Shown here one piece after another: positions 19,549 through 28,279 of a stretch of 60,354 nt of DNA. The stretch is from NCBI GenBank assembly GCA_017516345.1, contig JAFXDC010000027.1, positions 1 to 60,354 on the forward strand, written 5' to 3'. Origin of the DNA: Clostridia bacterium (lineage in GTDB: Bacteria > Bacillota > Clostridia > Christensenellales > QALW01). The notes beneath the pieces were generated by a model that saw only the letters and a list, made by a program, of their open reading frames with translations, was not told where the DNA came from and searched no databases. Within the stretch, counting starts at the first letter, position 1, and every line of letters starts with the position of its first letter. A program made the translations under genes and the position numbers.

Positions 19549-21420
19549 TTATTCCATCCATTGCTCATACGCCTCGTCAAGCTCTGCCTGAGCCTCCTTG
19601 TAGCGGCTCTGCTTGGTTAAAAGCAGTTCGGTGTCATAATATATGTCGGGGGATGCAAAAAGCTCCTCCAAACCTGCTATCTCCTGTTCGAGCATGGCTA
19701 TTTTTCTTTCGAGCTCGGCCTTTTTGGCACGCTGTGCCTTGATGCGCTCCCTTTCTGCTCGGTCGCTTGCACGTTTCTTTGCCTCTGCGGTCTTGTTTAC
19801 CACAGGCTTTTGCTCGACAGCAGGATTTTTCCTTGTCTGCTCAAGAAAATTATCGTAATTACCCACAAACTGTGCAAGTCTGCAGTCCTTTATTTGCCAT
19901 ACCTGACTTGCTATGCGGTTTATAAAGTATCTGTCGTGGGATACGCATATAACGGTGCCCTCGAAGCTCTCAAGCGCCTCCTCAAGTATCTCGCGGGAGG
20001 TCATGTCAAGATGGTTGGTGGGCTCGTCCATCAGAAGCACGTTGCACCCCATAAGGGACAGCTTGCAAAGTGCGCACCTCGCCTTTTCCCCTCCCGAAAG
20101 GGTGGCTAGCCTCTTAAAGACGTCCTCCCCCGAGAAAAGCATCGCCGCCGCCGCGCTTCGCACCTGAGTCTGGGTAAGCTTGCGGTCTGCAAGCCATATC
20201 TCGTCCATTACGGTATTGTTTTCGTCAAGCTCCTTATGATGCTGATCGTAATACCCGCATTTGACTCCCGTTCCCCATTTGACCTCGCCGCCGTGCTCTA
20301 TTCGTCCAAGCAAGCTCTTTAAAAGGGTGGTCTTTCCGCATCCGTTGTCCCCGACTATGCATATCCTCTCTCCCGGTGTCAGAAGCAGATCCACTCCCTC
20401 CAAAAGCGGGGCATCGTAGCCGGCGGAAAAGCCCGTAAGGCGCAAAAGCTCGTTTCCCGTCCTCTCACCGCTTTTAAAGCTAAGACGCATGCTTGCAAGG
20501 CGTTCGGGTGCATCCACAAGCTCCATACGCTCAAGCACCTTTTCACGGCTCTCCGCCGCCTTTATGCTCTTCTCACGGTTGAAGGATCGGTATTTTTTTA
20601 TTATCTCCTGCTGACGCTTGATCTCTATCTGTTGCTCATCAAAGGCCTTTTGGGCAAGTCTGCGCCGCTCGTCGTTCTTTTTGCGAAAATCGGTGTAATT
20701 ACCCTTAAAGGTGGTGACCTTACCTCCCGATATCTCAGAGATGGACCCACACAGCCTATCAAGCAGATAGCGGTCGTGGGACACCACCAGAACCGTGGTC
20801 TTAAGGGTGCACAAAAAGTCGGTAAGCCATTGTGCGGCACGAAGGTCCAGGTGGTTGGTGGGCTCGTCAAGAAGCAGAACGTCATGGCTCCTTAAAAGCA
20901 GACAGGAGATGGCAAGCCTGGCCTTTTCTCCTCCCGAAAGCTGCTCCACGTCGCGATTGAAAAACTCATCGGTAAGCCCCATTCCGCGAAGCACCCCGAT
21001 AATTCTGGAGCGCACACTGTAGCCGTCGCGCTCCTCAAAGCTCTGGCAAAGCCTTGAATATTTTTCGCTTATCGCCTCAAGCTCCGACCCGCTCGCCTCT
21101 GCCATCTTGGCGGTAAGGGCCTCTATCTCCTGCTCCATCAAAAGCAGCTCGCGGCAGGCATCGGTGGCGTTTTCAAGCACGGTGCCCGTCATACTGCTTC
21201 CAAGCTGTTGCTCAAGGTAGCCAATGCTTATGCCCCTTGCGACCGTTATTCCGCTCGGGCGGTCGGGAGAGAGTATGGCGCGCAAAAGGGTGGTCTTTCC
21301 GCACCCGTTCGCCCCCACGATGCCCATCTTATCCCCGGTAAAAACGTTAAAGGTGGCATTTTCAAAGAGGGTACGCTCCCCAAAGCCCAAGGTCAGATCC
21401 TTGATCTCTATCTCCAGCAT
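19549..21420 (-). CDS. ABC-F family ATPase
   Basis: Soluble protein with two ATP-binding cassettes and no membrane domain; ABC-F proteins act on the ribosome, resolving stalls or protecting from antibiotics. The 623-residue protein has Walker A GANGCGKTT near residue 35 and LSGGEKARLAI in the first cassette, a charged interdomain linker (KRQQEIIKKYRSFNREKSIKAAESREKVLERM), and a second cassette with GDNGCGKTT and LSGGEKARCAL. A C-terminal coiled coil (about 535-620, rich in Lys/Arg/Glu) resembles Uup and YfmR-like members. The start was placed at the ATG at 21420, behind GGGAGGGG, rather than seven codons earlier. Subfamily and antibiotic specificity cannot be decided by eye. Confidence 0.92.
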   Translation of the reverse strand: MLEIEIKDLTLGFGERTLFENATFNVFTGDKMGIVGANGCGKTTLLRAILSPDRPSGITVARGISIGYLEQQLGSSMTGTVLENATDACRELLLMEQEIEALTAKMAEASGSELEAISEKYSRLCQSFEERDGYSVRSRIIGVLRGMGLTDEFFNRDVEQLSGGEKARLAISCLLLRSHDVLLLDEPTNHLDLRAAQWLTDFLCTLKTTVLVVSHDRYLLDRLCGSISEISGGKVTTFKGNYTDFRKKNDERRRLAQKAFDEQQIEIKRQQEIIKKYRSFNREKSIKAAESREKVLERMELVDAPERLASMRLSFKSGERTGNELLRLTGFSAGYDAPLLEGVDLLLTPGERICIVGDNGCGKTTLLKSLLGRIEHGGEVKWGTGVKCGYYDQHHKELDENNTVMDEIWLADRKLTQTQVRSAAAAMLFSGEDVFKRLATLSGGEKARCALCKLSLMGCNVLLMDEPTNHLDMTSREILEEALESFEGTVICVSHDRYFINRIASQVWQIKDCRLAQFVGNYDNFLEQTRKNPAVEQKPVVNKTAEAKKRASDRAERERIKAQRAKKAELERKIAMLEQEIAGLEELFASPDIYYDTELLLTKQSRYKEAQAELDEAYEQWME

Positions 21421-21563
21421 ATTGCCCCTCCCTTTTGTCATGATCTTGCATCGTAGCCGACGCCTCTATATTTTACTATAAAACCTCAACTTTGTAAATC
21501 CCCATTGTAGGCTCAATTTTTATAAAATTTATTATATAACCCCATTTTTGACCGCAAAACGAT

Positions 21564-21592
21564 TTGACATATATAAGAAATAATGATAAAAT
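21564..21592 (+). promoter_or_regulatory. sigma-A promoter for iscRSU
   Basis: TTGACA (21564-21569), 17 bases, TAAAAT (21587-21592). The predicted transcription start falls on the palindrome at 21599-21613. Confidence 0.8.
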
Positions 21593-21598
21593 CAAATC

Positions 21599-21613
21599 CT
21601 AGTAAAATACTAG
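21599..21613. promoter_or_regulatory. probable Rrf2/IscR operator
   Basis: CTAGTA-AAA-TACTAG is a perfect 6-bp inverted repeat at the predicted transcription start of the iscR operon, the position expected for autorepression by the Rrf2 protein encoded just downstream. Confidence 0.6.
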
Positions 21614-21655
21614 TGTTTAAATCAGCAAAAAACAAAGAATAATAATGAGGATAAA

Positions 21656-22081
21656 ATGAAATTTACTACCAAGGCTCGCTACGGCTTAAGGGCGGCGTTC
21701 GTGTTGGCGCAAAATTGGGGCTCCCCCACCGCGCTGAAAGACATCGCATCAAGCCAACAGCTTGCGGAGAAATATCTTGAGCAGCTTCTCACCTCCCTTA
21801 AAAAGGCCGGCATCGTGGAGACCGTGCGCGGCTCTCAGGGGGGCTACTCACTGACCAAAAGGCCAAGCGAAATAACGGTAAATCAGGTTATAATCGCCCT
21901 TGAAGGGGATCTGGCAATTACCGACTGTCAGCGGGACGGAGTTGCCTGCACCGAGGAGAGCACCTGTGCCACAAAGAAAATATGGGCGCGCATAAGCAAC
22001 GCCGTAACAGAGGCTCTTCAAAGCGTTACCCTGCAGGATATGTTGGACGACTACTCCGATGCAAGTGCACAAAATAAGTAA
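21656..22081 (+). CDS. iscR: Rrf2-family Fe-S regulator (IscR-like)
   Basis: Winged-helix regulator that senses Fe-S or cysteine status and controls the downstream cysteine desulfurase genes. The 141-residue protein opens with the Rrf2 signature FTTKARYGLRA, has the QQLAEKYLEQLLTSLKKAGIVETVRGSQGGY wing region (listed here in its recognisable parts: LAEKYLEQLL and RGSQGGY), and three cysteines at residues 91, 98 and 104, spaced like the cluster ligands of IscR. The stop lies before iscS with a short overlap-free gap. CymR-type members lacking a cluster are the main alternative. Confidence 0.9.
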   Translation: MKFTTKARYGLRAAFVLAQNWGSPTALKDIASSQQLAEKYLEQLLTSLKKAGIVETVRGSQGGYSLTKRPSEITVNQVIIALEGDLAITDCQRDGVACTEESTCATKKIWARISNAVTEALQSVTLQDMLDDYSDASAQNK

Positions 22082-22106
22082 AATTTCATCCGAAAGGAAG
22101 TTTAAT

Positions 22107-23267
22107 ATGAGAAAAGTTTATATGGATTACGCGGCTACCACATACGTTAAGCCCGAGGTCTTGTCCGAAATGCTCCCTTACTACGGCTCCATCTACGGCA
22201 ATGCACACAGCGTGCACTCCTACGGCAGAGAGGCTGCCAAGGCAATGGAGCTTGCAAGAAGCAGAGTGGCAAATGCCATCGGCGCGCTTGATCGGGAGAT
22301 CTTCTTTACCTCGGGCGGCACCGAAAGCGACAACTGGGCCATCCGCGGTGTGGTAAGTGCAAGCAAAAAGGGCAAGCACATCATCACCTCACAGATAGAG
22401 CATCACGCGGTGCTCCACACCTGCGAGCAGCTCCAAAAGGAGGGCTACGAGGTCACATATCTGCCTGTGGACGAATACGGCACGGTATCCCTGGACGCTC
22501 TTAAGGCCGCCATTCGCCCCGATACCGCTCTTATCAGCATCATGTTTGCCAATAATGAGATCGGCACGATTCAGCCCATTGCACAGATCGGTAAGATCGC
22601 CAAGGAAAACAACATCGTCTTCCACACCGATGCGGTGCAGGCCATAGGCCACGAGCCCATCGACGTAAACGAGATGAATATTGATCTCCTCAGCATCAGC
22701 GCCCACAAGATACACGGCCCCAAGGGCATCGGTGCCCTGTACGTTCGTAAGGGAGTAAGAATAAACAACCTTATGTACGGCGGCGCTCAGGAGCGCGGCA
22801 AGCGCCCCGGCACCGACAACACCCCCCTGGCGGTGGGCTTCGGAAAGGCAATAGAGCTTGCCTGCACCGACCTTGAGGCGCGCAATATGGCTCTTACCGA
22901 AAAGCGCTACCAAATACTTAACGGCGTCATGTCCCGCATCAGCAACGTACGCCTTAACGGTCACCCCATCAACCGTCTTCCCGGCAACCTTAACTTCAGC
23001 TTCTCCTTCATCGAGGGCGAAGCACTGCTGTTGAGTCTTGATCTTAAGGGCATCGCGGCATCAAGCGGCTCTGCCTGCACCAGCGGAAGCCTCGATCCCT
23101 CCCACGTTCTGCTTGCCATCGGCCTCCCTCACGAGGTGGCACACGGCTCGCTCAGGGTCACCATCGGCGACGACACCACTCAGGAGGAGATCGACTACTT
23201 CCTACGCGAGCTTCCCCCCATCATAGAGCGCCTTCGCGCCATGAGTCCCCTCACTGTTGAGGATTAA
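22107..23267 (+). CDS. iscS: cysteine desulfurase IscS/NifS
   Basis: Pyridoxal-phosphate enzyme that removes sulfur from cysteine and delivers persulfide to the scaffold IscU. The start was placed at the ATG at 22107, behind AAAGGAAG, giving 386 residues and the classical opening MRKVYMDYAATTYV. The pyridoxal lysine is Lys201 in SAHKIHGPKGIG, the substrate histidine region is QIEHHAV, and the catalytic cysteine is Cys324 in SSGSACTSGS. It lies between iscR and iscU, as in Clostridia with a minimal iscRSU operon; no iscA, hscA or fdx follows. Confidence 0.96.
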   Translation: MRKVYMDYAATTYVKPEVLSEMLPYYGSIYGNAHSVHSYGREAAKAMELARSRVANAIGALDREIFFTSGGTESDNWAIRGVVSASKKGKHIITSQIEHHAVLHTCEQLQKEGYEVTYLPVDEYGTVSLDALKAAIRPDTALISIMFANNEIGTIQPIAQIGKIAKENNIVFHTDAVQAIGHEPIDVNEMNIDLLSISAHKIHGPKGIGALYVRKGVRINNLMYGGAQERGKRPGTDNTPLAVGFGKAIELACTDLEARNMALTEKRYQILNGVMSRISNVRLNGHPINRLPGNLNFSFSFIEGEALLLSLDLKGIAASSGSACTSGSLDPSHVLLAIGLPHEVAHGSLRVTIGDDTTQEEIDYFLRELPPIIERLRAMSPLTVED

Positions 23268-23291
23268 TCTAAAGAAACGGAGAAAAAATAT

Positions 23292-23675
23292 ATGTATAGC
23301 GAAAAAGTAATGGATCACTTCAGTAACCCCCGAAACGTAGGCGAAATAGAGAATCCCAGCGGCGTAGGCACGGTGGGAAATGCCAAATGCGGCGATATCA
23401 TGAAGATATTCCTTGATATCGATAACGGTGTCATCCGCGACGTTAAATTCAAGACCTTCGGCTGCGGCGCCGCCATCGCAACAAGCTCCATGGCAACCGA
23501 GATGATAAAGGGCAAGACCCTCAAGGAGGCCCTTAAGCTTACCAATAAGGCTGTCGCCGAGGCTCTCGACGGTCTCCCGGAGGTAAAAATGCACTGCTCC
23601 CTGCTTGCAGAGGAGGCGGTCAAGGCGGCTATTGAGGATTATATTGCAAAAAATCCCGACGCGCCTATGGAGTAA
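23292..23675 (+). CDS. iscU: Fe-S cluster scaffold IscU/NifU
   Basis: Scaffold on which Fe-S clusters are assembled from IscS-derived sulfur. The 127-residue protein keeps the three ligand cysteines, Cys33 (AKCGD), Cys58 (FGCGAA) and Cys102 (MHCSLLAEEA), and Asp35 next to the first. It carries the opening MYSEKVMDHFSNPRNVG that is diagnostic for the family. It is the last gene of the operon. No clear hairpin terminator was seen after it; rpmE has a separate promoter. Confidence 0.96.
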   Translation: MYSEKVMDHFSNPRNVGEIENPSGVGTVGNAKCGDIMKIFLDIDNGVIRDVKFKTFGCGAAIATSSMATEMIKGKTLKEALKLTNKAVAEALDGLPEVKMHCSLLAEEAVKAAIEDYIAKNPDAPME

Positions 23676-23749
23676 GCGCGGCAATACCACAATATGTAGT
23701 ATGCCTGCAAGACTTTAGCTTAAATTTTTACAAAAGATTCAAATATGCA

Positions 23750-23778
23750 TTGACATAATAAGCAAAAATGCGTATAAT
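23750..23778 (+). promoter_or_regulatory. consensus sigma-A promoter for rpmE
   Basis: Perfect TTGACA (23750-23755), 17 bases, perfect TATAAT (23773-23778), implying a leader of about 58 bases. Confidence 0.9.
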
Positions 23779-23842
23779 ATCTACGATTTGAAAAAAATAA
23801 GGGGCATAGCCCTTTCCCAAATACGGAATTGAGGTGAACACA

Positions 23843-24040
23843 ATGAAGGAAGGTATACATCCTAAATATCAGAAGGCCATCGTAAAGTGCGCTTGCGGCG
23901 AGACCTTTGAGACCGGCTCTGTAAAAAGCGAGCTCAAGGTTGAAATTTGCTCCAAGTGCCATCCGTTCTATACCGGCAAGCAGAAGCTTGTTGATACCGG
24001 CGGACGCGTTGACAAGTTCAAAAAGAGATACGGCATGTAA
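23843..24040 (+). CDS. rpmE: 50S ribosomal protein L31 (zinc-binding type)
   Basis: Large-subunit ribosomal protein. The start is set at ATG 23843, giving MKEGIHP as in other L31 proteins; GAGGTG ends five bases upstream and the GTG at 23834 is part of that ribosome site. The 65-residue protein keeps the CxC and CxxC zinc ligands (KCACGE and [10 protein letters not shown]), so it is the C+ form. It ends in the usual [13 protein letters not shown]. It is a single-gene unit with a consensus promoter and tandem terminators. Confidence 0.97.
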   Translation: MKEGIHPKYQKAIVKCACGETFETGSVKSELKVEICSKCHPFYTGKQKLVDTGGRVDKFKKRYGM

Positions 24041-24090
24041 TGTTTGCCTCACTGCCCGCTTTTTCAGGGCGGGACAAGTATCGAAAAACC

Positions 24091-24117
24091 AAAGGACTGC
24101 TTATGCAGTCCTTTTTT
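24091..24117 (+). terminator. terminator after rpmE
   Basis: GGACTGC-TTAT-GCAGTCC stem (24094-24111) followed by TTTTTTCTTT. Confidence 0.9.
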
Positions 24118-24154
24118 CTTTCCGTTACAGCACCGTCAAAGGCTTTAATAGCAC

Positions 24155-24180
24155 AAAAAGGCAGAAGCTTCTGCCTTTTT
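24155..24180. terminator. bidirectional terminator between rpmE and GH38
   Basis: AAAAAGGCAGAAGCTTCTGCCTTTTT is described by its arms GGCAGAA and TTCTGCC with A- and T-tracts on either side. It sits before the end of the convergent GH38 gene. Confidence 0.85.
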
Positions 24181-24199
24181 GTTATTATACGCTTTATTT

Positions 24200-26692
24200 T
24201 CAGATATCCAACAGCTTGGTTTGTTTTATCTCTCCGTCCTTATAAAGCAAGCTTACCACCTGCATGGGTCTGAGAGATACCTCAGTCGAGCAATCGGGCA
24301 ACACCACGGTCGACGCGCTCTCTTCATCACAGGAGTTAAACAGGCGCAAAATGTATCCGCCATCCTTAGCGGGTTTCACCGTAGTAAGCGACGCCGTGCC
24401 CTCCACCTTAACAAAGCTCTTGGTGGGCTCACCCTTTGCCTCGGGATAAATGTTAAGCGCAAAGGGAGGTGTGTTTATAAGCTCGGCAATTCTGTCCGCC
24501 TCCCGACGCACCGTTTTGCCCTCTCCTGCATAAAGGGTAAAGGTATAGTTGTGCTCTCCCATATCTCCGCGAGTCGAGAAGCGATCCTGCGGAACAAGGA
24601 TATCTCCCCCAACATGAGAGCAATATGCGCAAGCGCGCATCAAGGTCTGCCCAAGCACTCCGTTTTCCAAGCTACAGCTGAAGCATCCGTCGTTTGCAAG
24701 CAGTACGGAATCATCACCTTCAGCCACACTTATCCAGGAAAGCGCAACCGCCTCCTTGCCGTCATTTATCTGATCCTCCACACCGTATGCAATACGGGCA
24801 TCAAAACGGCCATCCCGAAGCACCGTGGGAACCTCAAGCTTGTATAAAACATCGCGATGTGCATTGAATAGTCTGACCTTGATATCCACCTTTGCATCTA
24901 CGGCGGATACATAATATCTTACCACTGCCCACGACTCCTCCCAAACGTATACGCCCTCTATTACGGTTCTGACCTCTCCGCTCTCTATTATACGGAGCGC
25001 AGGTATCTCCTTTGCCTTGATGCCCGCTATACGCGATGCAGTGGAATCTGTCGCAAGTATAAATTCACCCTGAAGATTATCCATCTTTCTGTTGAAAAAG
25101 CCCCAGGAATCCTCATTGTCCTTATATACACAAATTCTTATGCCGTCCTTAAGATACTCCTTGCCGTCCACCTTGTATGAGCATATTCTGCCGTGATTAT
25201 CAAAGCGCACCGATATTCTGTCATTTTTAAAGGTTCTGTCTTCAGGCATGTCGGGGTTCTTGGGCTTTTCTCCACCGCTAGTGTAGCAGGAGAAGCGGGC
25301 GACCGTCATGGGCTCAAGATGCGCACGGAAAACGATACGCTTGCGCCAGTCAAACGGAATATTGCTGTCCTCCTTTTCAAGCTGAACGGTAAGCTGCTTT
25401 TCGCCGTCGTATATGGTGGGAAGCTGCCAGCCCTTTCCGTCGCTCTCGTAATACAGCATAAATTCCGTGGTTATATCGGTATCAAGCGCATAGGGATAAG
25501 GGTTATACACCACAATGGGATACTCCCGTTCCCTTACCTTGTCAAGATGTCGGGTCAGGGCAAAGAAGGCCTCGTTATAAAGCTCGGAAAGGCTCTGAAG
25601 CGCCCTGCCAAGCAGATCTATAGAGTCGTTTATTGCATCCTCAATGGCTCCTCCGGACAGAATATCGTGGAACTGTGCAAGCATTATGTCCTCCATAATC
25701 CTGTCAAGCTTCTCCTGCGGATATTCCATCTTGCCCTCTGATGCCGCGTGAGAGCAAATACGCTCGGTAATATAGTACCGACTCTCCGCCTTACGGTATT
25801 TCTTTTTGATCCTACTCATGCTTGAATAGGTGCCCATCATACATCTGCCAAGAGTGGAGTTTATTTCTACGTGCTTGAATTGGTCGCTTGCAACGGTGAA
25901 ATACTGCTCGGGGTAGGAGTGGAGCATCTCAACATCATTATTACTTGCCTTGTAGCGGTTAATATCGGCTATATCCTTTCTGGACGGGCCGCCACCGTGG
26001 TTCCCCACTCCCCAAAGCACCATTCTGCAATCCCCCACTATCTCACCGTGAGCGGTGGAACGAATGTCAGTCTGAACCTCAACCTCGGCGTCCTTGGCGG
26101 GGTCATCTATGTAGGTCTTTATTTTATCCATGGCATGTCCCGTTCCGGAAGCATACATAGAGTTGCTTCTATGCACCTTGATGCTTGTGCCGTCAAAGCC
26201 GTTCCACGTAAAGTCCTCACGTCCCTGCGTGTCCATATCCCATGGCAAGGGACGGCAGATGAGATATCCGTCAAAGCCCGCAAGCCTTAAAAGCTGAACA
26301 AGCCCCTTGGGATGTCCAAACGGATCGAAATTCATCGCCACCTTGGGTCTTACGTCGAATTTTTCCTTAAAATATCTTCCACCGACCTCCATTTGACGAA
26401 CGAAGGATTCTCCGCTGATAACGTTACAATCGGGCTGCAGATACCAGCCACCCATAATGCGCCATTTGCCCTTTTTCACAAGGGCTTTTATTCTTTCAAA
26501 GAGCTCGGGCTCGTATTGCTCCACCCATTTATAGAGGATCACCTCATTATGGCAGAAAATGAAATCATCAAACTCCTCGCAAAGGTCTGCTGCGGTGCGA
26601 AAGGTAGAAAGCGCACACGCAACCCCCTCCTGCCATTGCCATTGCCACACCGGGTCCAAATGTGCATTACAAATTAAAAAAACCTTTTTCAT
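24200..26692 (-). CDS. glycoside hydrolase family 38 alpha-mannosidase
   Basis: Zinc-dependent alpha-mannosidase, probably acting on N-glycan-type or short alpha-mannosides. The start was placed at 26692, behind AAAAGGGG, giving 830 residues. The opening NAHLDPVWQWQW supplies His11 and Asp13 as zinc ligands, and the nucleophile is Asp123 in NFDPFGHP. The catalytic barrel (about 1-290) is followed by the three-helix segment and the large beta-sandwich domains (about 400-830). No signal peptide is seen, so it should be cytoplasmic. No mannoside transporter is adjacent. The DPFGHP loop differs from the common DxFGHS, as in the distant bacterial GH38 subgroup. Confidence 0.9.
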   Translation of the reverse strand: MKKVFLICNAHLDPVWQWQWQEGVACALSTFRTAADLCEEFDDFIFCHNEVILYKWVEQYEPELFERIKALVKKGKWRIMGGWYLQPDCNVISGESFVRQMEVGGRYFKEKFDVRPKVAMNFDPFGHPKGLVQLLRLAGFDGYLICRPLPWDMDTQGREDFTWNGFDGTSIKVHRSNSMYASGTGHAMDKIKTYIDDPAKDAEVEVQTDIRSTAHGEIVGDCRMVLWGVGNHGGGPSRKDIADINRYKASNNDVEMLHSYPEQYFTVASDQFKHVEINSTLGRCMMGTYSSMSRIKKKYRKAESRYYITERICSHAASEGKMEYPQEKLDRIMEDIMLAQFHDILSGGAIEDAINDSIDLLGRALQSLSELYNEAFFALTRHLDKVREREYPIVVYNPYPYALDTDITTEFMLYYESDGKGWQLPTIYDGEKQLTVQLEKEDSNIPFDWRKRIVFRAHLEPMTVARFSCYTSGGEKPKNPDMPEDRTFKNDRISVRFDNHGRICSYKVDGKEYLKDGIRICVYKDNEDSWGFFNRKMDNLQGEFILATDSTASRIAGIKAKEIPALRIIESGEVRTVIEGVYVWEESWAVVRYYVSAVDAKVDIKVRLFNAHRDVLYKLEVPTVLRDGRFDARIAYGVEDQINDGKEAVALSWISVAEGDDSVLLANDGCFSCSLENGVLGQTLMRACAYCSHVGGDILVPQDRFSTRGDMGEHNYTFTLYAGEGKTVRREADRIAELINTPPFALNIYPEAKGEPTKSFVKVEGTASLTTVKPAKDGGYILRLFNSCDEESASTVVLPDCSTEVSLRPMQVVSLLYKDGEIKQTKLLDI

Positions 26693-26735
26693 AGTATATC
26701 CCCTTTTAACTGTTAAGTTTAAATAAGATATTCCA

Positions 26736-26764
26736 ATTATAGCATCCTGATTTTTCAAAATCAA
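26736..26764 (-). promoter_or_regulatory. sigma-A promoter for GH38
   Basis: TTGATT (26759-26764) and TATAAT (26736-26741) on the minus strand with 17-base spacing. Confidence 0.6.
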
Positions 26765-26800
26765 TACGAAATACGGACATAATGGTGTTTAAAAATCACA

Positions 26801-26842
26801 ATAAAAAAGCCGCGGTTCGCATTAAACCGTGGCTTCCGTTTT
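26801..26842 (-). terminator. terminator after the broken split-barrel gene
   Basis: GCCGCGGTT and AACCGTGGC arms with a seven-base loop, flanked on the minus strand by a T-tract (TTTTTTATTG). Confidence 0.7.
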
Positions 26843-26879
26843 ATATTGTTTACTTGATAAACCTACTGAATTATTTACT

Positions 26880-27182
26880 TTAAGCCTCATTAACTATTTT
26901 CCCTGTGATATGCTCAGGTTTAAGCTCATAGCATAATGTTGCTTTTGCCAGCTTCTTTATTTCGGAATCGATATAGTCTATATCTGATGTGAATTTAAGA
27001 CTCAGCTTGCGATATGTTTCAATTGCTTTTTCCGAATCTTCAACAACACGCAATATACCCAATACAATTACACTGCTGATATTCAGCGCCCATTCTCCGT
27101 CGTTTTTGAAGCCCTCATCATATACACAAAACGAAACCCTATCGTTAGATGATATTGCGTCTATCTTGTGTCTTTTTTTACC
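26880..27182 (-). pseudogene. remnant of a pyridoxamine-phosphate-oxidase-family (NimA-like) gene
   Basis: An open frame of 100 codons without a proper start. Read from 27182 downwards it gives GKKRHKIDAIS, then RVSFCVYDEG, then WALNISSVIVLGILRVVED and finally the closing PEHITGKIVNEA. This is the middle and end of a flavin-binding split-barrel protein of the NimA/5-nitroimidazole-reductase-like type, whose usual N-terminal 50 to 60 residues (first strands and flavin contacts) are absent. A TAA stop lies directly before codon one, and nothing in the other frames of 27183-27300 restores the missing part. A TTG at 27060-27062 could initiate only a 60-residue stub. Decayed gene, probably non-functional. 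Confidence 0.78.
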
Positions 27183-27308
27183 TTATCACTTAGTTGTATA
27201 TTTGAGCTTGTATGGGACCGCCAAAAGGCAAGATCCGTCTGTCTGCTTAAAAGCTCCGCCGAGGCTATCCTTTAAGGCGCCTATGCAGCGGCTTTTTATG
27301 CCGATATC

Positions 27309-27800
27309 TTAGGCAAACTCCTCGCATTCATATGAGAAGAAGTCTGTTATGCTGGAGGTCTTTCCTCCGTCAAAGGTAACCGTGAGCTTGTTGATGAAGG
27401 GATATATCTCCCACTCCTCGAAGCTGCCGCTTACCTCAAGCAGAACAATATACTCCACTCCGTCAACCGTAAGCTTATCCTTGTCGGTTATAAGGTTAAA
27501 CTCCTTGTCCTCACCGCTTATTTTTACCTCCTCGTATTCAAAGCCTACGATTGCGGGATAGCTGTAGGACTCTGCATACTTATAGCCAAATACCACCTTG
27601 TCGGCAGATGCGCTTACTACGTCGCGCACAAGCTCAAGGCTGGCAAGGTCCTGGAAGGGAGTGTTGGGAAGGGTTGCCACAGGCTTCTGAGTTGGAGTAG
27701 CCTCTGTGGACGCCTCGGGGGTGATGCCCTCGGGCACGGTGCACGCCGTCATTGCAAGGGCAAAAACGGCAATAAGAGCAAATATAATAAGCTTTTTCAT
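27309..27800 (-). CDS. small lipoprotein of unknown function
   Basis: A 163-residue protein with a lipoprotein signal (hydrophobic stretch followed by LAMTAC, acylated Cys20), a Thr/Pro/Glu-rich spacer (about 24-45) and a small beta-rich domain (about 50-160) without recognised motifs. The ribosome site AAAGGAGA precedes the ATG. It has its own promoter. With lnt present in the window it could be triacylated. Function unknown. Confidence 0.78.
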   Translation of the reverse strand: MKKLIIFALIAVFALAMTACTVPEGITPEASTEATPTQKPVATLPNTPFQDLASLELVRDVVSASADKVVFGYKYAESYSYPAIVGFEYEEVKISGEDKEFNLITDKDKLTVDGVEYIVLLEVSGSFEEWEIYPFINKLTVTFDGGKTSSITDFFSYECEEFA

Positions 27801-27832
27801 TTGTGTATCTCCTTTAGTCTTGGTTTTATATT

Positions 27833-27861
27833 ATTATATCCTATAATCCCAATGCAGTCAA
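27833..27861 (-). promoter_or_regulatory. sigma-A promoter for the 27309 lipoprotein gene
   Basis: TTGACT (27856-27861) and TATAAT (27833-27838) on the minus strand with 17-base spacing. Confidence 0.72.
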
Positions 27862-27880
27862 ATGAACAAAGCATTAATAA

Positions 27881-28210
27881 TTATATCAGTTCCACCCTAA
27901 TGGGCTTGTTGATCTTTTTGCAATGCTTTATCACAAACTCAGTGCCCTTGCTCTTTCCGTCCCAAAACGCAATGACAAGGTCCGCCGCTTCAATTATCTC
28001 CACGTTTCTCTTTATGGGCGCCGCCCTGCCATAAGATTTATAATCGGGAAGTATCTCTATAAGCTTGATGCCGTGCTTATGCGCATACCTTGCGGCACAC
28101 CTGTCCATGCCGACGGCGCCCCCCGAAATTATGGTATCCACCCCCTCGGGCAGATAATCCTCGAGATTAAAGATCTCACGTGTTCTTGAACCAACTATAG
28201 CTACCTTCAT
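27881..28210 (-). CDS. SLOG-family (YspA-like) nucleotide-binding protein
   Basis: A 109-residue Rossmann-like protein. The opening MKVAIVGSRT, the SGGAVGMDRCAARYA block and the late LVIAFWDGKSKGTEFVIKHC segment match the SLOG/DUF2493 group, which binds nucleotides or nucleotide-derived ligands; several members are linked to nucleotide signalling and phage defence. No partner effector lies beside it, so no defence role can be claimed. The ribosome site TAAGGAGA precedes the ATG. Confidence 0.82.
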   Translation of the reverse strand: MKVAIVGSRTREIFNLEDYLPEGVDTIISGGAVGMDRCAARYAHKHGIKLIEILPDYKSYGRAAPIKRNVEIIEAADLVIAFWDGKSKGTEFVIKHCKKINKPIRVELI

Positions 28211-28279
28211 GCTCTTCTCCTTAATGCAATCTGATTTCTTATTCTATTATATCACAATTCACATTTTTGTGCACATTTT

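Noticed and set aside
27881..28210. SLOG protein as part of an anti-phage system
   Set aside because: No effector, nuclease or membrane partner lies beside it; the neighbours are an unrelated lipoprotein and a deacetylase in separate units.
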